From JBMORL01 sp049322335 (GTDB lineage: Bacteria; Bacteroidota; Bacteroidia; Flavobacteriales_D; UBA2798), in assembly GCA_049322335.1 (NCBI GenBank), contig JBMORL010000102.1:4792-68791 (forward strand): a stretch of 64,000 nt of DNA, in the 5' to 3' direction. This document shows positions 33,151 to 41,757 of this stretch, piece after piece; position 1 is the stretch's first letter, and each line of letters opens with the position of its first letter. The position numbers were made by a program, and so were the translations under genes. Under the pieces are notes generated by a model that worked only from the letters and a program-made list of their open reading frames with translations, had not been told where the DNA came from and did no database searches.

Positions 33151-34062
33151 ATGATTAAAAAGCCATACCTGAAAGATTCTCATCCTGCCATGCAGTTACT
33201 GGCGTTGTCCGGTATTATGCTTGCTTCTGCATTTGTTTTCAGCCTGGTGGCCATGCTTGTACTTCGCCCGTTTTTTGGAATAGATATTTCACGTGAAGGC
33301 GCTTTTGAAGATCTCTCCGACACAAACGTATTGAATGCTTTCCGTACGTTTCAGTTTATACAGGTGGGATTCGGTTTTTTCCTGGTTCCGTCACTGGTAT
33401 TTTCAAAACTGATGTCGTGGCCCGAAGAAAATTTTCTTCGCACCAATACGAAACCCGCAACCGGTCTTTTTCTTATCACGGCAGTTATTGCTGTGGTAAG
33501 CATTCCTTTTATCAATTATCTGGTGTATGTAAATTCTCTGTTCACTCCCGCTGACTGGGCACCTACAGCAGAGCAGCTGGAAGAAGCGGATATCCTTAGC
33601 ACAGCGTCAGGAATCCCTTCATTGTTATTTATACTTTTTGCATTTGCTTTGGTGCCGGCAGTCAGCGAAGAATTTTTTTTCAGGGCGGTTTTGATGCGGA
33701 TGTTTTTTCGTTCTTCACGCAGCATGAGTTATTCCATCGTATTCAGCGCATTGATTTTTTCATTCATGCATTTTCAACCGCACTATTTTATTCCCATGAT
33801 GTTGATGGGAATTTTACTTGGTTATGTGTTTTACAGAACGGGAAATATCTGGTATTCCGTGTCGCTTCATTTTTTAAATAATGCACTGGCTGTCATTTTT
33901 ACTTTTCTTTCAGCTTCCGGCCGGGCAGATAAAAATATTTTATCGGTGGGCAGCGGAGAAGATGAAGTAATAATAAGAACCGTTAGTATGATCCTGAGCG
34001 GAGCTTTAATTTTCTTTCTTTATAAAAAAACCAAAGGGAGAGAAATGAAAAACCTGTATTAA
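33151..34062 (+). CDS. CPBP family intramembrane metalloprotease (Abi/CAAX-like)
   Basis: 303 residues with about eight membrane helices. Three motifs of the family are present: EExxxR as SEEFFFRAV, F-x-x-x-H as FSFMHFQPHY, and H-x-x-x-N as HFLNNALAV. Proteins of this type cleave or process membrane-embedded substrates; the substrate here is unknown. It is divergent from dusB and convergent with the ExbD gene. Confidence 0.9.
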   Translation: MIKKPYLKDSHPAMQLLALSGIMLASAFVFSLVAMLVLRPFFGIDISREGAFEDLSDTNVLNAFRTFQFIQVGFGFFLVPSLVFSKLMSWPEENFLRTNTKPATGLFLITAVIAVVSIPFINYLVYVNSLFTPADWAPTAEQLEEADILSTASGIPSLLFILFAFALVPAVSEEFFFRAVLMRMFFRSSRSMSYSIVFSALIFSFMHFQPHYFIPMMLMGILLGYVFYRTGNIWYSVSLHFLNNALAVIFTFLSASGRADKNILSVGSGEDEVIIRTVSMILSGALIFFLYKKTKGREMKNLY

Positions 34063-34099
34063 GGCGTCTCAACACGTTATTTTTGTTTCGGCTTATGTC

Positions 34100-34570
34100 C
34101 TACCTTTCTTTTTTCCTGTGCGTAGAATAATTTATTTTCAACGCATCCGCTTCACGCAATTCATGTTTTACCCGGGTAACAATTCCCATATCAGCTTCTT
34201 CATCCACTTTCAGTGAAAAAGTAAGATAGGGCTGATCTTCCTGCGGATGTTGGTCAACAAGCATTTTTACCATGGGTTTCACTTCAGTTGCGCTTTTCAG
34301 CAATTGCCCGTTGATCTGTACGCGGTAATTGTCGCCATACTTTTTTTCGTCAAGTGGTTTGCCGATATAGATATATTCCACCAGCGATTTGTTTTCGAGT
34401 TGCGTAATAGCGGACGCATCGGGTGTTTTTATTTCTATGTCAAGCAGGTGTTCGCGCATTACGGTGGTGACCATAAAAAAGAACAACACCATAAAAACCA
34501 CATCAGGAAGCGAAGCGGTGGAGATGGCGGGAGCAGAATTTTTTCCTCCCTTCATTTTCATTGTTTTCAT
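34100..34570 (-). CDS. ExbD/TolR family biopolymer transport protein (distal copy)
   Basis: 156 residues. One N-terminal helix SLPDVVFMVLFFFMVTTVM with the proton-path Asp, then a periplasmic domain. It is nearly a duplicate of the neighbouring 34713-35192 product (shared APAISTASLPDVVFMVLFFFMVTT and MGIVTRVKHELREADALKI). A strong terminator separates the two copies, so this one may be expressed less or from its own promoter. It would form a proton-driven motor with the ExbB-like protein upstream. Confidence 0.9.
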   Translation of the reverse strand: MKTMKMKGGKNSAPAISTASLPDVVFMVLFFFMVTTVMREHLLDIEIKTPDASAITQLENKSLVEYIYIGKPLDEKKYGDNYRVQINGQLLKSATEVKPMVKMLVDQHPQEDQPYLTFSLKVDEEADMGIVTRVKHELREADALKINYSTHRKKER

Positions 34571-34692
34571 ATTTATCAGTTTTTGTGTAAAGCCATACCG
34601 GTTCAGTTTTTCTGAACATACATTGGCAAACTTTTTTACTGATAACGGATTTTCTCCTTAAATCCGGTGGAACAAATTCCCCTGGCGGGAAG

Positions 34693-34728
34693 AAAGAAAA
34701 AAAGTGAACCTTTTACTGGTTCACTTTT
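34693..34728 (-). terminator. Rho-independent terminator between the two small exbD genes
   Basis: Perfect 11-bp arms AAAAGTGAACC (34700-34710) and GGTTCACTTTT (34718-34728) with a 7-nt loop; on the minus strand followed by TTTTTTTCTTTC. The stem includes the last codons and stop codon of the 34713-35192 gene. Confidence 0.85.
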
Positions 34729-35192
34729 ACGGTTTTTTTGCCGGTAGAATAACTGATCTTTAAAGCATCTACTTCGCGTAATTCATGTTTTACGCGGGTA
34801 ACAATTCCCATTTCTGTTTTCTCATCTACTTTCAGGGAAACAGTTATATAAGGCCGTTCGGTTTCATCTCTTTTTAATTGTTTGGCAGCAATCAGCGGCC
34901 CCACCTGTGAAGCAGAGTTGATGATCTGGTCATCAATCTGAATACGCTCACCTGTTCCGTGTTTTTCGGGCGTGATGGATTTCCCGATATAGATATAATC
35001 CACCAGCGATTTCTTTTCCAGTTTGGAGATGGCATCTGCTTCGGGACGGTTTACATCCAGCTCAAGATTGGTTTCGCGCATCACGGTAGTAACCATGAAA
35101 AAAAACAGTACCATGAACACCACATCCGGAAGGGAAGCGGTAGAGATTCCCGGTGCTGATTTTCCGCCATCGTCTTTTTTAAACTTTGACAT
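34713..35192 (-). CDS. ExbD/TolR family biopolymer transport protein
   Basis: 159 residues, one membrane helix with the conserved Asp (SLPDVVFMVLFFFMVTTVM), then a periplasmic domain ending VKVNQ. It lies 3 bp after the larger ExbD gene. The terminator hairpin overlaps its final codons, so this is where most transcripts of the exbB operon probably end. Confidence 0.92.
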   Translation of the reverse strand: MSKFKKDDGGKSAPGISTASLPDVVFMVLFFFMVTTVMRETNLELDVNRPEADAISKLEKKSLVDYIYIGKSITPEKHGTGERIQIDDQIINSASQVGPLIAAKQLKRDETERPYITVSLKVDEKTEMGIVTRVKHELREVDALKISYSTGKKTVKVNQ

Positions 35193-35195
35193 ATT

Positions 35196-35933
35196 CTAGT
35201 AGGTTGGAATGTTATTGGGTTCCTGTTCTGCAATTCTTGATGGCACAATAGCACGAATCACTTTCAGTTTTGGCTGATCAGCTTCGATGCTGGGGTTCCA
35301 GTCGGTATAATTTTCCTTATAAATCTGTTGCGACCACTTATTGCGCAAGTCGTTCATAGCACCTTGCAGCTGATCGAGTACAGCGATATAGGTTTTGTAG
35401 GATGTACCATTATCATTTCGCAACGAAATAATAGAAAGTTTGGGCAATGTTTTAAACGGCCCGGCCAGTTTTACGGCTTCCAGTTTACTGCTCCAGTCTT
35501 CAATATCTGCCTCAATAAATGGAATAGCTTTAGCTACCGAATCGGTTCCTTTGAGATTGTTCAGCTGAGCTTTAAGGCTGTCCAGTTTGTATTGTGCGAT
35601 TTTCTCCGTCACAGTAACCATCTCCGGGAGATTGGATTTGTCTTGTGGATTTTCAAGAAACTCCTTGGTCATATCCTTAAGATCTCCGATCTGTACCCAT
35701 TCGTTTTCCACCAGCAACTGGTCGTCTGCGTTAACGAGAATTTCGAACACGTTGCGTTCTTTCATTTCCACTTTAAACATTTCAGCAACTTCAGGCGGAA
35801 CTTTTTGGGGAAGCATTTGGGGAATACCTTCATCGGTATCCATGGTAGTTGTCATAAGGAAGTAAATCAGGATAAGGAAAGCGATGTCGGCCATCGATCC
35901 TGCATTGATTTCTTCTACCTTTCTTCTGGCCAT
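35196..35933 (-). CDS. ExbD/TolR-like protein with enlarged periplasmic domain
   Basis: 245 residues, about 100 more than ordinary ExbD. The N-terminal helix AGSMADIAFLILIYFLMTTTM has the conserved Asp. The periplasmic part contains a helical insert (EKIAQYKLDSLKAQLNNLK and on to EDWSSKLEAVKLA). It lies 1 bp from the four-helix protein upstream and 3 bp from the next ExbD, so it is one operon. This arrangement of a large and a small ExbD is typical of Bacteroidota ExbB clusters that energise TonB-type transport. Confidence 0.88.
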   Translation of the reverse strand: MARRKVEEINAGSMADIAFLILIYFLMTTTMDTDEGIPQMLPQKVPPEVAEMFKVEMKERNVFEILVNADDQLLVENEWVQIGDLKDMTKEFLENPQDKSNLPEMVTVTEKIAQYKLDSLKAQLNNLKGTDSVAKAIPFIEADIEDWSSKLEAVKLAGPFKTLPKLSIISLRNDNGTSYKTYIAVLDQLQGAMNDLRNKWSQQIYKENYTDWNPSIEADQPKLKVIRAIVPSRIAEQEPNNIPTY

Positions 35934-35934
35934 A

Positions 35935-36411
35935 TTATTTTGTGAATCGCTTGATTAAACCTGAAATTTCTCCGAATAAAATAGCCAGAATAGATCCTGC
36001 ACCGAAAAAGTACATGGCGATGATTCCGGCATCACTCCATTTCACGTTGGAAGGAGTAAACAGGGCTGCGCTGGATTTAAATTTCCACGCTTCGAGCACT
36101 TCATCGCTGGCCATGGAGTAACTGATAATACAAATGATAAAAAATACACCTATTCCAATAAGGAAAGGGATGGATTTTTTAAAATTCAGGGCCACCATCA
36201 GAATGCCTGAGGCGAAAGCCACGACCACACAAATGATCATCAGCCAGAAGGTGAAAGTAAGTGCAGCGCCTATTTCAGCTTCTGCATGAATTTTATTCCC
36301 GGCCGCATCCACTCCTTTGCCTCCTGCAATGATTATACACAGGACAAGTCCTATGATACTGACAAGAGCTGAAGTGATTTTAAGGACGGTTTGTACTGTT
36401 GCGTCTTTCAT
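35935..36411 (-). CDS. Four-helix membrane protein in the exbB-exbD operon
   Basis: 158 residues with four hydrophobic segments: ALVSIIGLVLCIIIAGG, GAALTFTFWLMIICVVVAFASGILMVAL, PFLIGIGVFFIICIISY and AGIIAMYFFGAGSILAILFG. No family motif is known to me. It sits between the ExbB-like and the large ExbD genes with 1-18 bp spacers, so it is probably a subunit or assembly factor of the same motor. Confidence 0.75.
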   Translation of the reverse strand: MKDATVQTVLKITSALVSIIGLVLCIIIAGGKGVDAAGNKIHAEAEIGAALTFTFWLMIICVVVAFASGILMVALNFKKSIPFLIGIGVFFIICIISYSMASDEVLEAWKFKSSAALFTPSNVKWSDAGIIAMYFFGAGSILAILFGEISGLIKRFTK

Positions 36412-36429
36412 AATAAATAAATCTGTTTA

Positions 36430-37251
36430 TTATTTTTCAAAAACCCTGTGCTTAAGCATGGTGTCCATAATTTCAATAGAACCATTTTCCATATCATTTA
36501 CAAGCGTGTCGATTTTTGAAAGGATATAGTTATAAAACAGCTGAAGGATCATAGCTACGATAAGACCTCCAACGGTAGTGATAAGAGCCACTTTCATACC
36601 CGCTGCTACAACGTCAGGGGCAAGTGATTTGGCTTTTTCGATCGCAGCAAAAGCCTGGATCATACCTACCACCGTTCCAAGGAACCCGAGCATGGGAGCA
36701 AGAGCGATAAAGAGAGCGATCCAGGTAAGTCCTTTTTCCAGCAGGTTATTTTGAACGCTTCCGTAGTTTACAATAGCTTTTTCTGCCATATCTACTCCTT
36801 CAGAAGAACGATCGAGTGCCTGGTAGAAGATGGAAGCTACCGGCCCGCGGGTGTTACGGCAAACTTCTTTGGCTGCATTTACACCACCTGAAGCAAGTGC
36901 TGCTTCAACTTTTTGTACGAGTTTCTCAACATTGGTAGTGGCCAGGTTAAGATATAGTACGCGTTCGATACAAAGAGCCAATCCTAAAATCAAACACACC
37001 AATACGGGAGCCATCCAGAAAGGGTCACCCTCAATGAATTGCTCTTTGATAGTTTGATGAAGGGAAACATCGGCAGCCGCTTCATCTTTTTTGGTTTTAT
37101 CATCATCTTTTTTTGGTTCTTCTTTTGCTGGTTCTGCAGGGGCAGGTTGTTCGGTTGCAGCAGAACCAGTGTCGGCTTGTGCCAAAACAACGTTATTCGC
37201 TCCGAAGAAGAGCATTCCTGATAAGGTAAGTAGTGAGAGTAGCTTTTTCAT
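36430..37251 (-). CDS. MotA/TolQ/ExbB proton channel family protein
   Basis: 273 residues. Signal-type N-terminus (LLSLLTLSGMLFFGANNVVLAQ), then a Pro/Glu/Lys-rich linker (residues ~28-60) and three membrane helices. The core motif LAPMLGFLGTVVGMIQAF is the TolQ/ExbB TM2 signature and KVALITTVGGLIVAMILQL the third helix. It forms the pentameric proton channel with the downstream ExbD proteins at the inner membrane. First gene of the operon. Confidence 0.93.
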   Translation of the reverse strand: MKKLLSLLTLSGMLFFGANNVVLAQADTGSAATEQPAPAEPAKEEPKKDDDKTKKDEAAADVSLHQTIKEQFIEGDPFWMAPVLVCLILGLALCIERVLYLNLATTNVEKLVQKVEAALASGGVNAAKEVCRNTRGPVASIFYQALDRSSEGVDMAEKAIVNYGSVQNNLLEKGLTWIALFIALAPMLGFLGTVVGMIQAFAAIEKAKSLAPDVVAAGMKVALITTVGGLIVAMILQLFYNYILSKIDTLVNDMENGSIEIMDTMLKHRVFEK

Positions 37252-37309
37252 GTTTTTATTGATTAGTGTTCAAACTTTACTTATGTTGTTTTTATTGTTT
37301 ACGGTTTTT

Positions 37310-37317
37310 CAAATTTA
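37310..37317 (-). promoter_or_regulatory. -7 promoter element of the exbB operon
   Basis: Minus-strand TAAATTTG, exact to TAnnTTTG, 58 nt before the ATG at 37251. No clear -33. Confidence 0.45.
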
Positions 37318-37414
37318 GTTTCCGGTTGTTTTTTTTAGGAAAATGGTGAACAATAACAACAAAGGCAGGAAGGAAAGAAAACTCAAATTCTCTTCCCCCG
37401 CTTCTAAAACGAAG

Positions 37415-37502
37415 CGGAGAGAGAGGGATTCGAACCCTCGTTACGCTTTTGGCGTAAACACACTTTCCAGGCGTGCTCCTTCAACCACTCGGACACCTCT
37501 CC
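37415..37502 (-). tRNA. tRNA-Ser (anticodon GGA)
   Basis: 88 nt, class II tRNA. Acceptor GGAGAGG pairs with TCTCTCC (one G-T), T arm GAGGG-TTCGAAT-CCCTC, anticodon stem-loop CACGC-CTGGAAA-GTGTG giving GGA, and a long variable arm TTTACGC-CAAAA-GCGTAA. Discriminator G. The CCA end is not encoded. Confidence 0.97.
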
Positions 37503-37545
37503 TTGGGAAATTCACCACTACCACAAAAAACAGCGGGCAAATTAC

Positions 37546-37579
37546 AAAAAAAATTTGCACACCAGCAAAATATTGGTGT
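37546..37579 (-). terminator. Probable terminator downstream of ansA
   Basis: Minus-strand ACACCA-n9-TGGTGT hairpin followed after 5 nt by a run of eight T. Located between the ansA stop and the tRNA-Ser gene. Confidence 0.5.
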
Positions 37580-37589
37580 TACAAAAACT

Positions 37590-38645
37590 TTAAACGTTGC
37601 CAGTGGCTGAAGGAACGGTTACTTCCCCGCAAAAGGAGGATGCGAAAGCCTGCCGGATTTCATACAGGTCTGTGTTGTTTCCGAGCAGGCACATCAGCTT
37701 GGTAACAGCCGCTTCGGTAGTCATATCATGGCCACTGATCACACCTATTTCATTAAAGGCCGAACTGGTTTTGTATTTGCCCTGTTGAACCGATCCGCTG
37801 TAACACTGGGTGACATTGATTACCGGAACCCCGCGGCCAACAAGTGCCTGTAATTCATCAATAAACCATGTATCGGTAGTGGCGTTTCCCGAACCAAAAG
37901 TTTCGAGAATAAGGCCTTTCAGCGAAGGATTGCTACAAATGGCTTTTACCACAAAGGGAGGAATACCCGGAAAAATTTTCAGGATAGCGATATCAGCACA
38001 TAATTTTTTATTCAGGATGAATTTTTCAGCAGGCAAAGGCCGGATATCCTGGTGATTCCATGAAATGGTAACTCCTGCCTCGGCCAGTTCGGGATAGTTG
38101 CCCGATGCAAAAGCATTAAAATGGTTGGCGCTCACTTTAGTGGTGCGGTTTCCGCGCAGTAAACGGTACTCAAAATAAATAGCTACTTCGGGAACCATGG
38201 GTTGTCCGGTTTCATTTTTTGCAGCAGCAATTTCTATAGCTGTAATCAGGTTTTCTTTTCCATCGGTGCGAATGGTACCAATGGGCAACTGCGATCCGGT
38301 GAGGATAACCGGTTTGCCCAAATGCTGAAGCATAAAACTAAGAGCTGAGGCTGTATAGGCCATAGTATCTGACCCATGCAGGATGACAAAGCCATCATAC
38401 ACATCATAATTCTCTGCAATCATTTCCGCCATTTTCACCCATATTTCCGGTTTCATATCCGAAGAGTCGAGCGGATGTTCGAATGAAACCGCGTGGATGG
38501 AAACCCCAAATTTTTTCAGTTCGGGCACCTGCGAGGTAAGATGGTCGAAACGAAAAGGAGTAAGCTGTCCGGTTGAAGGGTCTTCAGCCATTCCAATAGT
38601 GCCACCGGTGTAAATTAATAATACGGATGATCGGAATACAGCCAT
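37590..38645 (-). CDS. ansA: Type I (cytoplasmic) L-asparaginase
   Basis: 351 residues. Hydrolyses asparagine to aspartate and ammonia. Both asparaginase signatures are present: LLIYTGGTIGMAEDPSTG (nucleophile Thr in TGGTI) and ILHGSDTMAYTASALSFML (second Thr, Ser-Asp-Thr). There is no signal peptide, so it is the cytosolic type I enzyme. It lies downstream of tatD with an 88-bp spacer holding its own -7 element. Confidence 0.94.
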   Translation of the reverse strand: MAVFRSSVLLIYTGGTIGMAEDPSTGQLTPFRFDHLTSQVPELKKFGVSIHAVSFEHPLDSSDMKPEIWVKMAEMIAENYDVYDGFVILHGSDTMAYTASALSFMLQHLGKPVILTGSQLPIGTIRTDGKENLITAIEIAAAKNETGQPMVPEVAIYFEYRLLRGNRTTKVSANHFNAFASGNYPELAEAGVTISWNHQDIRPLPAEKFILNKKLCADIAILKIFPGIPPFVVKAICSNPSLKGLILETFGSGNATTDTWFIDELQALVGRGVPVINVTQCYSGSVQQGKYKTSSAFNEIGVISGHDMTTEAAVTKLMCLLGNNTDLYEIRQAFASSFCGEVTVPSATGNV

Positions 38646-38704
38646 TTTTTATTTTGAGAAGTTAGGTTTTGAAATCCGGAAAAGTTATGATGAGTTTGAG
38701 CTGT

Positions 38705-38712
38705 CAAATGTA
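38705..38712 (-). promoter_or_regulatory. -7 promoter element of ansA
   Basis: Minus-strand TACATTTG, exact to TAnnTTTG. A TTTG lies 22 nt upstream (38735-38738), slightly long spacing. Confidence 0.5.
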
Positions 38713-38733
38713 GAAAATTAGAAAAGCAGGAAA

Positions 38734-39501
38734 TCAAAACCCGAAGATTTCTTTGGCATTTTGGGTGGTGATTTTGGCCAGTTCGCTGATGTTTAATTGA
38801 TAAAGCGAGGCTACTTTGTCGGCCACTAAAGGAATATATGCGCTTTCATTGCGTTTTCCCCTGTGCGGCACCGGGGCGAGATAGGGAGAATCGGTTTCGA
38901 GCACAATGTATTCAACGGGAATTTTTGAGAGGTATTGATCGATCCCCCCGTTTTTGAATGTTACCACACCGCCAATACCCAGCTTAAATCCTCCATACGA
39001 AATAACCTTTTGCGCCTGTACGTAGTCGCCCGAAAAACAGTGAAAAATTCCTTTCAGATTTTCATCGTTCAATCCATCCACCAGTTCAAAAATTTCATTC
39101 ATCGACTGGCGTGCGTGAATAACGATGGGAAGTTTTTTTTCTTTTGCCCATTGAATCTGTAAACGAAAAGCTTCTTTTTGTTCTTCGAAAAAAGTTTTAT
39201 CCCAATACAAATCAATACCGATTTCTCCTACAGCGCAAAATTTTTCTTTATCAAGCCATTGTTTTACCACTTCCAGCTCTTGCCTGAAATTTTCCTTTAC
39301 TGAACACGGATGTAACCCCATCATAGGGAAGCATCGCCCCGGAAAATCAGCCGCCATTTTCATCATGACATCAATACTTGACGAATCGATATTGGGCAGA
39401 AAAAAGCGCGAAACACCGGCTTTCATCGCCCGTTCCATCATTTCAGATCGATCGGCATCAAATTCCTCAGCATACAGGTGAGCGTGGGTATCGGTAAACA
39501 T
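38734..39501 (-). CDS. tatD: TatD family metal-dependent hydrolase/DNase
   Basis: 255 residues, TIM-barrel amidohydrolase. Metal ligands: TDTHAHLY (HxH), GEIGIDLYW (Glu), PIVIHARQS, HCFSGD and ETDSPYLAPVPHRGKRNE. TatD enzymes are 3'-5' DNA/RNA exonucleases. The ATG at 39501 is four bases after a perfect -7 element, so the mRNA may be leaderless. Confidence 0.94.
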   Translation of the reverse strand: MFTDTHAHLYAEEFDADRSEMMERAMKAGVSRFFLPNIDSSSIDVMMKMAADFPGRCFPMMGLHPCSVKENFRQELEVVKQWLDKEKFCAVGEIGIDLYWDKTFFEEQKEAFRLQIQWAKEKKLPIVIHARQSMNEIFELVDGLNDENLKGIFHCFSGDYVQAQKVISYGGFKLGIGGVVTFKNGGIDQYLSKIPVEYIVLETDSPYLAPVPHRGKRNESAYIPLVADKVASLYQLNISELAKITTQNAKEIFGF

Positions 39502-39505
39502 GGGG

Positions 39506-39513
39506 CAAAGTTA
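39506..39513 (-). promoter_or_regulatory. -7 promoter element of tatD
   Basis: Minus-strand TAACTTTG, exact to TAnnTTTG, then CCCC and the ATG. Transcription would start at or next to the A of the start codon. Confidence 0.5.
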
Positions 39514-39605
39514 ATAAGCCGGGGCCATTTTGTTAAATCTTTGAATTCCTGCATGATTTTAGGGAAATCATAGCCTTGTTAAGAGGAAAATAAGGGGAAT
39601 AATTT

Positions 39606-39613
39606 TACTTTTG
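39606..39613 (+). promoter_or_regulatory. -7 promoter element of the lipoprotein gene at 39642
   Basis: TACTTTTG, exact to TAnnTTTG, 28 nt before the ATG. Confidence 0.5.
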
Positions 39614-39641
39614 CGGCACCAAAATTTAAACACTATTATCT

Positions 39642-40223
39642 ATGAAAAAGATTTTCATTTATGCGGTTGCAGCAATTACAACCATGAGCCTTTCACTCAC
39701 CTCCTGTAAAAAAGGAGAAGGCGATCCCTTTATTTCCCTTAAATCCCGTAAGTCGAGGCTGGCCGGTGAATGGACTGTTTCTGCCGGGAATGGTACCGAT
39801 ATGAATAGTGGAGTAAACACCACGTGGACTTATGATGGCACCCAGGAAGTAACCACCTACCCTTCGCCTTTCCCTCAAACTACAGATAAATGGACATTAA
39901 CCCATACAATAGAAAAAGACGGAACGTTTACTTCAGTTTATGTAGACAATGATGCAAGTCCGGCTGAAACTACCACAACCACCGGTACATGGAATTTCAC
40001 CGGAGGAGTAGGGGAGTATAAAAATAAATCACAGGTAGTTTTTACTACACTTAGTATGACCAGTTCAGCCGGTGGGTCGGTTACCTATACCGGATCTGAT
40101 GCTCCGACCATTATGTATGACATTTACCAGTTAAAGAATAAAGAAGTGATCGTTAAATATGATGGAACCACTTCTTCTCCCAGTTCATCATCATCAGGAG
40201 AATATACCTGGACAGCTAAATAA
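39642..40223 (+). CDS. Small lipoprotein of unknown function (lipocalin-like beta-rich)
   Basis: 193 residues. Lipoprotein signal KKIFIYAVAAITTMSLSLTSC with Cys at 22. The mature part is rich in Thr, Ser and Gly with short strands (AGEWTVSAGNG, DKWTLTHTIEKDGTFTSVYV, TTGTWNFTGG, EVIVKYDG), the pattern of lipocalin-like Bacteroidota lipoproteins (W at the first strand, GxW repeats). It is a single-gene unit with its own promoter and a strong terminator. Confidence 0.75.
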   Translation: MKKIFIYAVAAITTMSLSLTSCKKGEGDPFISLKSRKSRLAGEWTVSAGNGTDMNSGVNTTWTYDGTQEVTTYPSPFPQTTDKWTLTHTIEKDGTFTSVYVDNDASPAETTTTTGTWNFTGGVGEYKNKSQVVFTTLSMTSSAGGSVTYTGSDAPTIMYDIYQLKNKEVIVKYDGTTSSPSSSSSGEYTWTAK

Positions 40224-40240
40224 AAAGCAATAAGAACATT

Positions 40241-40275
40241 AAAACCCCCGTTTCAGTAGCGGGGGTTTTTTATTT
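40241..40275 (+). terminator. Rho-independent terminator of the 39642 lipoprotein gene
   Basis: Arms AAAACCCCCG (40241-40250) and CGGGGGTTTT (40260-40269), 9-nt loop, then TTTTTTATTTTT. The next gene starts 8 bp after the T tract. Confidence 0.92.
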
Positions 40276-40282
40276 TTACAAA

Positions 40283-41266
40283 GTGAAAATTCTCATCATC
40301 CGTTTCAGTTCCATTGGTGATATTGTACTCACCACCCCGGTTATCCGTTGCCTCAGGCAGCAGCTTCCCGGTGCGGAGATTCATTTCATTACCAAAAAAC
40401 AATTTGAACCTGTTCTCCGGCATAATCCCCATATTCACCGGCTTTGGCTGATGGAAAAAGATATTGATGAAATTTCGTCTGCGCTGAAAAAAGAAAATTT
40501 CACACACATCATCGATCTTCATCACAACCTGCGCAGCTTTCGCCTGAAACTGAAACTGGGAGGAAACAAATCATCATTTAAAAAACTGAATATCGAAAAA
40601 TGGCTGATGGTGAACCTCAAAAAAAACCGGTTGCCCGATCAGCATATAGTAGACCGTTATATGAACACTGTTCAGTCACTGGGGGTCAAAAACGATCTTA
40701 AGGGACTGGATTATTTTATTTTGCAGGAAGAAGAAGCCGATATTCATTCCCTTCCTGTTCTCCATCAAAAAGAATTTATTGCTTTTGCTATAGGTGCCCA
40801 ATACAACACCAAAAAACTTCCCGCAGGGAAGATTATTTCTATTTGCAAAAAAACCGACACTCCTGTTCTTCTTCTCGGGGGAAAAGAAGATGATGAAACG
40901 GCACAAATTATCGTATCGGCTTGCGGAGAAAAGGTGTACAATGCCTGCGGAAAATATTCATTGAACCAGTCGGCTTCGCTGGTAAAACAATCGAAACTTG
41001 TTATTACACACGACACCGGGCTGATGCATATTGCGGCCGCATTTGGTAAAAAAATCATTTCCGTTTGGGGGAACACCATTCCGCAATTTGGCATGTATCC
41101 CTATATGCCGGGGAGAGAAAATTTTTATAAAATCGCTGAGGTAAAAGATCTTTCCTGCCGCCCCTGTTCGAAAATCGGGCATAAGCAATGTCCCAAAAAA
41201 CACTTTAAGTGCATGAATGAGATCGATGAAGACTTAATCGTGCAATGGGTTAAAGAGGGCTTTTAA
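40283..41266 (+). CDS. Glycosyltransferase family 9 (heptosyltransferase-like)
   Basis: 327 residues, GT-B fold. N-terminal ILIIRFSSIGDIVLTTPVI is the GT9 signature of lipopolysaccharide heptosyltransferases, and the C-terminal half has VITHDTGLMHIAAAFGKKIISVWG for the ADP-sugar. CSKIGHKQCP near the C-terminus is also typical. It probably adds a core sugar to LPS. The start is GTG 40283; with the terminator just upstream its promoter position is unclear. Its last 33 bp overlap the convergent thioesterase gene. Confidence 0.88.
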   Translation: MKILIIRFSSIGDIVLTTPVIRCLRQQLPGAEIHFITKKQFEPVLRHNPHIHRLWLMEKDIDEISSALKKENFTHIIDLHHNLRSFRLKLKLGGNKSSFKKLNIEKWLMVNLKKNRLPDQHIVDRYMNTVQSLGVKNDLKGLDYFILQEEEADIHSLPVLHQKEFIAFAIGAQYNTKKLPAGKIISICKKTDTPVLLLGGKEDDETAQIIVSACGEKVYNACGKYSLNQSASLVKQSKLVITHDTGLMHIAAAFGKKIISVWGNTIPQFGMYPYMPGRENFYKIAEVKDLSCRPCSKIGHKQCPKKHFKCMNEIDEDLIVQWVKEGF

Positions 41267-41755
41267 TTCTGTAGCATCGTCAGGTTTCATTTTTCCTGCC
41301 AGTATCAAGGCTAACTGTCTTCGTCTTAGTGCTCCGTCAAATCGTTTTTTTTCCTCTTCTGTTTCGGGAATGATTTCCGGAACTTCAATAGGAACTCCGC
41401 CCTGGTCAACCGCAACAAACGAATAAATCGCCTCATTGCATTTTATTCTTTTTCCCGAAGCGTTTTCCTCGAGAAAAACATCTATCCATACTTCCATGGA
41501 TGAGGTGAATGCGCGGGAAACTTTTGCCTCGAGTGTAACGATATCAGCGAGTTTCACAGGAGTTTTAAACGCTACATTGGTAATGGAAGCGGTTACACAA
41601 ACCCGTTTGCAATGACGGTGTGCCGATACGGCAGCAATTTCGTCCATCCAGGCCAGCAACTGCCCTCCGAACAAATTTCCCAACTGATTGGTGTCGTTGG
41701 GTAATACCACTTTTGTGGTAACCGCAAGAGATTCTACAGCGCGTTTGGTTTTCAT
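41234..41755 (-). CDS. Acyl-CoA thioesterase (hotdog fold, YciA/BACH type)
   Basis: 173 residues. The signature LPNDTNQLGNLFGGQLLAWMD holds the catalytic Asn/Asp region of YciA/BACH acyl-CoA thioesterases, followed by AAVSAHRHCKRVCVTAS. It hydrolyses acyl-CoA in the cytosol. It starts 2 bp after the RidA stop and its 3' end overlaps the GT9 gene by 33 bp in convergent orientation. Confidence 0.9.
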   Translation of the reverse strand: MKTKRAVESLAVTTKVVLPNDTNQLGNLFGGQLLAWMDEIAAVSAHRHCKRVCVTASITNVAFKTPVKLADIVTLEAKVSRAFTSSMEVWIDVFLEENASGKRIKCNEAIYSFVAVDQGGVPIEVPEIIPETEEEKKRFDGALRRRQLALILAGKMKPDDATELKALFNPLHD

Positions 41756-41757
41756 AC

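Noticed and set aside
33285..33300. TATTTCACGTGAAGGC, resembling parS
   Set aside because: Only 12 of 16 positions match and it lies within the CPBP protease coding sequence; the outer bases needed for ParB recognition differ.
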